Part shown: positions 1-4,644 of the stretch, one piece after another
Layout: each line of letters begins with the position of its first letter
How positions within the stretch are numbered: position 1 is the first letter of the stretch
NCBI GenBank assembly: GCA_934351705.1
Contig: CAKRJK010000088.1
Span: forward strand, 1-6,353
DNA from: an uncultured Lachnospiraceae bacterium
GTDB taxonomy: Bacteria > Bacillota > Clostridia > Lachnospirales > Lachnospiraceae
Direction: 5' to 3'
Length of the DNA stretch: 6,353 bases
Notes under the pieces: model-generated
The model's input: the letters and a program-made list of their open reading frames with translations, nothing else
Told to the model about the DNA's origin: nothing
The model's database searches: none
Translations under genes and position numbers: made by a program

Positions 1-663
1 GGCAGCCGTCATTGCCACCTGCATCGTCTCGTAATCACGCATTTCTCCCAACAAAATAACATCGGGACTCTGTCGCAGAGAGGCACGGAGTGCGGAGACA
101 TAGCTGGAGGTGTCCGTTGAGATCTCACGCTGGCTTACAATGCTCTTTTCATGGCGGTGCAGATATTCCAAAGGATCTTCCAACGTAATAATATGCTTTT
201 CCTTATTTCGGTTGATATAATCAATGATACATGCCAATGTTGTGGATTTTCCGCTGCCGGCAGTTCCCGTGACAAGCACCAGCCCCTTATTCAGATCTCC
301 CAGATGAATAATGTTAGAAGGAATCCCCAGCGATTCCGGTGAAGGCAGTGTAAAAGAAATCACACGAATCACCGCCGCAAGCGAACCACGCTGCCGGTAA
401 GCGTTCACACGAAAACGGCTTACGCCCTGAATGGCAAAGGAAAAGTCATCATCACCCTGCTCCAGCAAAGTGGTCATATCACGGTTAGAAGCCAACTGAT
501 AGATTCCTTTAATGATCTCATTGGTGGTTTCCGGTGTGAGTTTTTCGTCGGAATCCGCCAGAATCTGTTCGTTTAAACGGTATGATAACGGACGGCCTGC
601 CACAATAAAAATGTCAGAAGCGTGTTGCTTTGAAATTCGTTCTAAAATATCTTGTGTGTTCAT
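1..663 (-). CDS. pilT: PilT-type twitching motility / secretion ATPase, 3' end beyond window
   Basis: This is the N-terminal 221 residues of a hexameric ATPase of the PilT/GspE superfamily, a cytoplasmic motor that in type IV pili drives filament retraction. The N-terminal domain opens with SDIFIVAGRPLSYRL (16-30), matching the PilT 'SDLHL..GxPP' region. The nucleotide-binding core has Walker A GTAGSGKST (133-141), Asp box ITLEDPLEY (159-167) and Walker B DVILLGEMRD (201-210, Glu207). The GEMRD form is typical of PilT rather than PilB/GspE. The His box and C-terminal third, about 130 residues in a usual 350-residue PilT, lie outside the window. The start at 663 is supported by an AGAAAGGAGT ribosome binding site at 669-678. 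The gene follows the last small membrane protein by 30 bp and appears to be in the same operon. Walker A has Ala in place of the usual Pro (GPTGSGKST), and His of SDLHL is Phe. No extension ATPase (PilB) is seen here, so a general secretion motor cannot be excluded. Confidence 0.93.
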   Translation of the reverse strand, partial: MNTQDILERISKQHASDIFIVAGRPLSYRLNEQILADSDEKLTPETTNEIIKGIYQLASNRDMTTLLEQGDDDFSFAIQGVSRFRVNAYRQRGSLAAVIRVISFTLPSPESLGIPSNIIHLGDLNKGLVLVTGTAGSGKSTTLACIIDYINRNKEKHIITLEDPLEYLHRHEKSIVSQREISTDTSSYVSALRASLRQSPDVILLGEMRDYETMQVAMTAA

Positions 664-693
664 AACATACTCCTTTCTGCGTAATCAATGATT

Positions 694-1116
694 TTATTGA
701 AAAAGATGTAAGGTATTATCCTGTTCAAAAGATTTTGTGCTTACTTTTTTAAACTCTGTAATCTCATATAAAAAGCCGTTATTCTGCTCCGGCGTTTTTG
801 CGGTCAGTAAAACCTGTAACTCGGAATTTTCCGAAATCGGGACGGTAATCGGGTAGTCGGTATCCGACACAGAGGAAAAGGTTCCGTTTTGGTAATCGGC
901 ATACAGTGCCTGATCCGTCTTGGCAATCTCCACGTATGCGGTGTTGACAGCTGTCTGGTATTCTACGGCAGATTTCATCGACTGCTCATTATACTTTGCG
1001 TCCTTGCGGGCGGTCATATAAGTGAGGGTGGCAAAAGTCAGCATTGCCAGAATAATAAAAACGGTCAGCAAAGAAACCGTACCGAGATTTACAATCGGAT
1101 ATTTTTTTTCTTTCAT
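694..1116 (-). CDS. Single-pass membrane protein, pilin-like / GspK-like minor component (putative)
   Basis: The 140-residue protein has a short positive N-terminus (MKEKK), one hydrophobic helix at about 13-34, and a polar, probably extracytoplasmic C-terminal part. The helix starts at Gly12 (LGTVSLLTVF), so the layout resembles a prepilin. Position +5 after that Gly is Leu rather than Glu. Absence of Glu5 is known in GspK/PilX-like minor pseudopilins, and small proteins of this shape recur in lachnospiral pilus clusters (from memory, not searched). After the helix come a long polar helix (about 38-75) and a beta-prone tail. The start codon directly abuts the stop of the preceding gene (TAGATG), with an AAAGGTGG site at 1125-1132 inside that gene. 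It precedes pilT by 30 bp. A function as a minor pilin is inferred from topology and neighbours only; a plain membrane accessory protein is the alternative. Confidence 0.8.
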   Translation of the reverse strand: MKEKKYPIVNLGTVSLLTVFIILAMLTFATLTYMTARKDAKYNEQSMKSAVEYQTAVNTAYVEIAKTDQALYADYQNGTFSSVSDTDYPITVPISENSELQVLLTAKTPEQNNGFLYEITEFKKVSTKSFEQDNTLHLFQ

Positions 1117-1557
1117 CTAATCACCCACCTTTATCGGTTGATAGCAGCTTGCGTCCAGAGCAAACAATTCCTCCTGCCCGGAATCATATGCGGTGATTGT
1201 CGCAACAGTAAGCTGTTCGGAAGAACTTTTTATGGTAACCTTTATCTGGTAAAATGCCTCGCTTTGGGTGCAAAGCCTCTGATTTTTATCATAATAAACG
1301 GTCAGCGTAGCATCTTCCGACGTGCTGTCGGGATATGCACTCATAAGAGATTCCAAAGAGCCGTCGCCTGCCTCAAAATACGAAACCGCACTCTTTACAG
1401 CGGTCATGGCAAAGTTAGAATCAGAAGTTTTACGCGATAAATCGTGTGCAGCGGCAAAAAGTTTCATACAAACCATGCTTGCAAGAGCAAAGAAAAGGAT
1501 TGCAAGAATCATTTCCATAAGAAACAGATTGGAACGTCGTGCGGATGAATGCTTCAT
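1117..1557 (-). CDS. Prepilin-like / type II secretion pseudopilin-like protein
   Basis: This 146-residue protein is the most pilin-like of the small set. A basic leader (MKHSSARRSN) is followed by LFLMEMILAILFFALASMVC (11-30), in which Glu15 sits where prepilin Glu5 would fall if cleavage occurs after Asn10. The usual residue before the cut is Gly, or sometimes Ala or Ser, so processing by a prepilin peptidase is uncertain. A polar helix (about 36-62) and a beta-rich tail with Cys96 and Cys138, a possible disulfide pair, follow. I chose the start at 1557, not the longer open frame from 1626. It has a GGGAGG site seven bases upstream and forms an ATGA overlap with the stop of the preceding gene, which implies translational coupling. 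The following gene begins directly at its stop. The role as a pseudopilin is inferred from the N-terminus and from the PilC and PilT neighbours. Confidence 0.85.
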   Translation of the reverse strand: MKHSSARRSNLFLMEMILAILFFALASMVCMKLFAAAHDLSRKTSDSNFAMTAVKSAVSYFEAGDGSLESLMSAYPDSTSEDATLTVYYDKNQRLCTQSEAFYQIKVTIKSSSEQLTVATITAYDSGQEELFALDASCYQPIKVGD

Positions 1558-2048
1558 ACGGCTCCCTCCCTTGTCTTTAAATGAATGTTCAGAGTCTGGG
1601 TAGTTCCGTTCGGACTGATCAGACACAAGGTTAAAATCTGCGGTTTAGAGTTTTGTATCGTCAGAATGCCGGTGTCCATAAGCACAGTTCCGCTGTCCAG
1701 ATCGGGAACGTTTCCGTCTTTTAAAATGAGTTCCATCAACCGGCCGTCTTTGGTGTAGATATAAGTCGTATAATCTCCCTGCTCCATCGTCTGGTGAAGA
1801 CACAGAATATCCACCCCGTTCTGTCTGGTGACCGTAATACAATCCGCGGAATCATATGCCTGTATTTTCCGCTCCACATAGGAGAGGGCGGTAAAAGCAG
1901 CATAATCATTTGAAGTCCGCTCTTCCATGCTTTGGTATAAATTTGCTCCCGTAATCGTGACATATAAAGCTGTTATGGTAAATACAAAAAACAGCGACAC
2001 GGGAAAAAGAAAGTCAATGCTGTGTTTTTTTGAGTGATATTTTTCCAT
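1554..2048 (-). CDS. Single-pass membrane protein, DUF4860-like, of pilus/secretion cluster
   Basis: The 164-residue protein has a basic start (MEKYHSKKHS), one hydrophobic segment at about 11-34, then a soluble domain. The run HSIDFLFPVSLFFVFTITAL, the following GANLYQS and the later ALSYVERKI resemble the Firmicutes family annotated as DUF4860, which I recall from lachnospiral clusters with GspF and PilT genes. That match is from memory. The C-terminal part is beta-rich (TTYIYTKDGRLMELIL, 94-109). There is no Glu in the membrane helix, so it lacks the prepilin Glu5 signature, and no Gly precedes the helix. The start at 2048 lies one base after the upstream stop (TAATATG), with an AGAAAGGA site at about 2057-2063. 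Its stop overlaps the next start by four bases (ATGA). A minor filament or assembly component is inferred from context; the biochemical role is unknown. Confidence 0.82.
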   Translation of the reverse strand: MEKYHSKKHSIDFLFPVSLFFVFTITALYVTITGANLYQSMEERTSNDYAAFTALSYVERKIQAYDSADCITVTRQNGVDILCLHQTMEQGDYTTYIYTKDGRLMELILKDGNVPDLDSGTVLMDTGILTIQNSKPQILTLCLISPNGTTQTLNIHLKTREGAV

Positions 2049-2049
2049 A

Positions 2050-2373
2050 TTACATTCCTTTCTTCACGACTGTGATCTCAGGCATGATATTTTCACCCTG
2101 CGGCTGATAATCCACAAAGAAACAATCTTTATCATAAGTAATACCGTAATTATCAAGCAGAGAATCCAAGTTTTCAGGATAATATCCGTTAAGAGCATAA
2201 AAATGAACGGCACTCTCTGTCATAGCAGTCTGTAATAATTTTTCCTGCTCTTTTTGTGAAGTTCCCGACAAAGCAGAAGTGCCGACATAAAACAATCCTA
2301 TGACAGCGAAAAAAATCAATACAGAAAGTAAAATATTCCGAAAAGGCGAATGTTTTTTGCGTGTTTGAAACAT
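2050..2373 (-). CDS. Small pilin-like membrane protein
   Basis: The 107-residue protein has a basic leader (MFQTRKKHSPFR), a membrane helix at about 13-31, an amphipathic helix at about 38-60, then YALNGYYPENLDSLLDNYGI (59-78). This last segment resembles the conserved 'Y...G.YP.sL..L' stretch that ends the first helix in type IV pilins and GspG pseudopilins. That supports membership of the pilin fold despite the lack of a Gly|x4-Glu cleavage motif. One Cys (84) precedes a short beta-rich tail that ends in KKGM. The protein is shorter than typical pilins (about 130-160). The ribosome binding site TAAGGAGG (2382-2389) contains the stop codon of the preceding PilC-like gene, and the next gene begins one base after its own stop. 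It is the first of four consecutive small membrane-protein genes. A structural or priming subunit is inferred. Confidence 0.83.
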   Translation of the reverse strand: MFQTRKKHSPFRNILLSVLIFFAVIGLFYVGTSALSGTSQKEQEKLLQTAMTESAVHFYALNGYYPENLDSLLDNYGITYDKDCFFVDYQPQGENIMPEITVVKKGM

Positions 2374-2386
2374 TATGTATGCCTCC

Positions 2387-3430
2387 TTACAGTTCCGATA
2401 AAATTCCCATCAACGGCATCATCACAGACAAAAGAATCAGACCGACAATAATAGAAAGAACAGCTACCAGAGTCGGTTCGATCACAGCGAGCGTATTTCC
2501 GATAGAGGTATCCAGTTCATCCTCGTACTGAGCCGCAATCTGCTGCATTGCCTCATCCATAGAACCGGTACGGCTGCCGATGAGCAGCATACGGGCCTGC
2601 ATACCGGAAAAAATCCCCGACTGTGATAAAGCGTCGGTCAGAGGAATGCCCTCATTTAACAGGGAAGAACATTGATCTATCTTTTCTAAAAAAGCAGGAT
2701 TGGTCACCAGCTTTTTGGATAATTCCAAACCGCTTTCCGGAGTCAAGCCGCTTTTTAGGGCGAGAGCCATGCCGCCTGCAAAACGGCAAGCTGCATTTTT
2801 ATGGGAAAATGATTTTGTCGGTCCGAAAGAAGAAAAGAACTTTGCCGCTACCGCCCGCCCGGATTTTGCTCTGGAAAAATAAAGTCCGAGGGCGATCAGT
2901 ACCGCAAGGATTGCGATAAAGACCAAAGCATAGCGGTTCAACGTCTGACCAAAATGAATTAAAGCCTTAGACATTCCCGACATATCGGTTCCAAGCTGTG
3001 CAAAGACCTCATGAAATACAGGAAGTACTTTGGTAATCAGGATTAAAACAACCAGAATCATCATACCGATCATAATGCATGGATAGGTCACTGCACTTTT
3101 GATGGCGGCAGAAAGATTCGCCTCACGTTCGTAATATACGGCAAGGGTTGCCATGACATCATCTAAGCGGCCGGACTGCTCTCCGAGCCGTACCATATTC
3201 AGCATATAGTCCGGAAACACATCGGCGTCCTCCAGTCCCGTGCTGAGAATCCCGGTGGCGTAGACAGAATCCTGTATTTTTGTAAGAAGTTCTTTTTCCT
3301 CGGCAGAAGAAGAATCCTCCAGCATAATTGCAATTCCTTCGCCGGGAGAAATGCCGGCACGCAGAATTTCTGAAAACTGGCTGCAAAAGGCAGCGAGCTC
3401 TGTATGAGAAAGTGTCTGTTTTTTATTCAT
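2387..3430 (-). CDS. pilC: PilC/GspF-family inner-membrane platform protein
   Basis: The 347-residue protein is a polytopic platform of the T2SSF family, which couples the cytoplasmic ATPase to assembly of the pilus or pseudopilus. It carries two repeated GspF domains, about residues 12-135 and 213-337. Each has the family's Gly-rich turn: GEQSGRLDD (83-91) and GSRTGSMDEA (285-294). Membrane segments lie at about 114-137 (after AVTYP), 167-187 and 316-342; the last begins with the conserved IEP (317-319). At 347 residues it is shorter than canonical PilC (about 400), because the usual N-terminal cytoplasmic lead of 50-60 residues is missing. That is common in Gram-positive members. The start at 3430 has an AGAAAGGATG site about eight bases upstream. 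The gene sits 53 bp after the lipoprotein gene, with no hairpin between them, and its stop is embedded in the next ribosome binding site. GspF versus PilC cannot be separated by sequence alone; the PilT gene favours PilC. Confidence 0.93.
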   Translation of the reverse strand: MNKKQTLSHTELAAFCSQFSEILRAGISPGEGIAIMLEDSSSAEEKELLTKIQDSVYATGILSTGLEDADVFPDYMLNMVRLGEQSGRLDDVMATLAVYYEREANLSAAIKSAVTYPCIMIGMMILVVLILITKVLPVFHEVFAQLGTDMSGMSKALIHFGQTLNRYALVFIAILAVLIALGLYFSRAKSGRAVAAKFFSSFGPTKSFSHKNAACRFAGGMALALKSGLTPESGLELSKKLVTNPAFLEKIDQCSSLLNEGIPLTDALSQSGIFSGMQARMLLIGSRTGSMDEAMQQIAAQYEDELDTSIGNTLAVIEPTLVAVLSIIVGLILLSVMMPLMGILSEL

Positions 3431-3483
3431 GAGAAATCATCCTTTCTGTCCCATGTTCATATTTATATAGGAAATAACTCAAA

Positions 3484-4407
3484 TTATCTTGAATATTTTA
3501 CGGTGTAGTTAGAGCCGTCTCCGATGTAATCTTTCACGGAAGAAGAATCGTTGCTTGCCGCCAGTGTCGGATCGATCAAAGACCAGTTTTTGCCGTCAAA
3601 CTCGATGATATGGTCTACCCAGCCGGATTCTTCCAGATAAGTGCTGATCCAGGCGTGATAGATGTCGCCCGAGTAGCCGATTTCCAGTTTTGTCGGAATC
3701 CCCTGCGAACGCAGCATTGCCGTCATCAGGGCTGCATAGTCAAAGCAGATGCCCTTTTTGGAAGTGAGCGTTTCGTCCACGTTTGGGAGATAGCCGTTCT
3801 GCACATCGGCAGCTTTATCGTAATCGTATTCAACATTTTTGATCACATAATCATAAATTTTTGTAATTGCATCCAGTCCGTCATTACAGCCTTTTGTCAG
3901 TTCGCTGGCTTTTGCGACAGCCTTCGTATCGGCGGTAAACCATGTATATTGGTTCGGATATAAAAACGGAGCGAATTCGTCTGACAAAGTAACATCGACA
4001 CTTTCCTGATAAAGGTTTGAATAAAGCTCATCATTTACATGTTCCCGCACATCTAAGGTATAAGTGCCGTCTCCCGCGGTAAAGGGGAGAGCCATCCACT
4101 CTGTGGATGCGGGTAAATCATATGTATAACGGACATCATCGGGTGTGATGATAAAAAATTTTACTTTATCGGCACTTCCGCTGTATTTTGCCATCAGGTA
4201 GCCGTTTGCCTTGTTGGATAGATCTATTTCAATGGAATCATTTCCGGATACATCCGTTCCGTCGGCACAAGGGGTTAAAACTTTTGGGGAATTATCCCAG
4301 GAACCGTCTTTTGAGGCGGAAGCGTCACCGCATCCGGCTATGATAAGTGCCTGAAACAAACATATACATAGAATACAAATAAGGTTATGGTGGGAATGCT
4401 TTTCCAT
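3484..4407 (-). CDS. Transglutaminase-like (papain-fold) surface lipoprotein
   Basis: The 307-residue protein is predicted to be anchored outside the cell membrane. Its N-terminus has a hydrophobic signal ending in the lipobox IAGC, with Cys26 as the lipidation site and an Asp two residues on. Residues 45-140 are beta-prone and may form an Ig-like domain. Residues about 165-285 form a transglutaminase core: KKGICFDYA (217-225, Cys221), IYHAWI (249-254, His251) and SLIDPTLA (276-283, Asp279) supply the Cys-His-Asp triad. Bacterial members act as proteases, amidases or cross-linkers; the substrate here is unknown. The start at 4407 has AAAGGAGGGTG seven bases upstream. An upstream in-frame ATG at 4446 lacks such a site and would put a non-signal leader first. 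It is the first gene of the pilus-like operon, so processing or cross-linking of the filament, the wall or a surface protein is possible, but unproven. All three catalytic residues are intact. Confidence 0.9.
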   Translation of the reverse strand: MEKHSHHNLICILCICLFQALIIAGCGDASASKDGSWDNSPKVLTPCADGTDVSGNDSIEIDLSNKANGYLMAKYSGSADKVKFFIITPDDVRYTYDLPASTEWMALPFTAGDGTYTLDVREHVNDELYSNLYQESVDVTLSDEFAPFLYPNQYTWFTADTKAVAKASELTKGCNDGLDAITKIYDYVIKNVEYDYDKAADVQNGYLPNVDETLTSKKGICFDYAALMTAMLRSQGIPTKLEIGYSGDIYHAWISTYLEESGWVDHIIEFDGKNWSLIDPTLAASNDSSSVKDYIGDGSNYTVKYSR

Positions 4408-4441
4408 ACAGCACCCTCCTTTAAGTTGCGTTATTAAAAAT

Positions 4442-4471
4442 ATCATATCATTTTATAGTAGGAGTAGACAA
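4442..4471 (-). promoter_or_regulatory. Candidate promoter of the lipoprotein/pilus operon
   Basis: On the minus strand, TTGTCT (4471-4466) and TATGAT (4447-4442) are 18 bp apart, which resembles a sigma-A promoter. Transcription would begin near 4435, leaving a leader of about 28 bases before the start at 4407. The region is AT-rich, and other pairings (for example TTGAAT with TACTAT) are possible, so the exact element is uncertain. Confidence 0.4.
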
Positions 4472-4526
4472 GGGATAATTCAAAATGAATAAAATGTATT
4501 ATTTTTGCAAAAAATGTAAAATATTG

Positions 4527-4539
4527 TTGCAAACTGCAA
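4527..4539. promoter_or_regulatory. Inverted repeat TTGCA-N3-TGCAA covering the -35 box
   Basis: TTGCA (4527-4531) and TGCAA (4535-4539) are mirror halves around AAC, placed on the -35 hexamer. A further TTGCAA (4505-4510) lies 22 bp upstream, about two helical turns. This placement suits a repressor or activator site, but the motif is short and could occur by chance in AT-rich DNA. Confidence 0.35.
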
Positions 4540-4555
4540 TGGTAGAGGCTATAAT
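4527..4555 (+). promoter_or_regulatory. Strong sigma-A type promoter of the exported-protein gene
   Basis: TTGCAA (4527-4532) and a perfect TATAAT (4550-4555) are separated by exactly 17 bp, near the vegetative consensus. An A/T-rich run upstream (about 4480-4520) could act as an UP element. The predicted start is near 4562, at the edge of the inverted repeat. Confidence 0.8.
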
Positions 4556-4569
4556 ATGGTTACAAAGTA

Positions 4570-4587
4570 CTAGTACCAGAGTACTAG
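4570..4587. promoter_or_regulatory. Perfect 7-bp inverted repeat at the transcription start (operator or 5' stem-loop)
   Basis: CTAGTAC (4570-4576), loop CAGA and GTACTAG (4581-4587) form a perfect palindrome eight bases after the predicted +1. The same stretch contains a direct repeat AGTACTAG (4566-4573 and 4580-4587) and a 10-bp self-palindrome GTACTAGTAC (4567-4576). It could be a dimeric repressor site or an mRNA 5' hairpin that stabilises the transcript. It is not a terminator, as no U-run follows. Confidence 0.6.
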
Positions 4588-4644
4588 AATGACGCAAAGA
4601 CACGAGACACGGACGAAATCAGTACGAGGAGAGGGTTATTGCGG

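Larger units (their letters stand above)
1..4407 (-). other. Probable seven-gene operon: lipoprotein, PilC-like, four small membrane proteins, PilT
   Basis: Seven consecutive minus-strand genes are separated by 53, 13, 1, -4, 0 and 30 bp. No intervening terminator hairpin was found by eye, and each gene carries its own purine-rich ribosome binding site. The zero, one and overlapping junctions (TAGATG, TAATATG, ATGA) indicate translational coupling of the small genes, and hence a stoichiometric complex. The operon continues beyond the window after pilT. No PilB extension ATPase, prepilin peptidase (PilD), PilM/N/O set or secretin is visible here. A secretin is not expected in a Gram-positive. 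Confidence 0.75.
4408..4644. other. Divergent intergenic control region
   Basis: These 237 bp separate the two divergent transcription units. They contain no open frame of note and no tRNA. The middle (about 4475-4530) is very AT-rich. It carries the candidate promoters for both directions, two TTGCAA boxes (4505-4510 and 4527-4532), an inverted repeat over the plus-strand -35 box and a second one at the predicted transcription start. The 5' leader of the plus-strand gene would be about 83 bases. Confidence 0.7.

Noticed and set aside
889..1440. Plus-strand 183-codon open frame
   Set aside because: It lies antisense to two well-supported minus-strand genes, and its composition (Cys, His, Arg and Phe runs) is that of a shadow frame.
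1558..1626. Longer start for the 1117-1557 gene
   Set aside because: The extension is polar, overlaps the preceding gene by 73 bases and lacks a good ribosome binding site, while 1557 has GGGAGG and an ATGA overlap.
3431..3483. Possible internal promoter or terminator between lipoprotein and PilC-like genes
   Set aside because: There is a TATATAAA-like stretch but no convincing -35 box at proper spacing, and no hairpin followed by a U-run.
3610..3963. Plus-strand 117-codon open frame
   Set aside because: It is antisense to the transglutaminase core, whose catalytic motifs are intact on the other strand.
4408..4446. N-terminal extension of the lipoprotein to an upstream in-frame ATG at 4446
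   Set aside because: No ribosome binding site precedes it, it would bury the signal peptide, and the ATG at 4407 has a strong AAAGGAGGG site at proper spacing.
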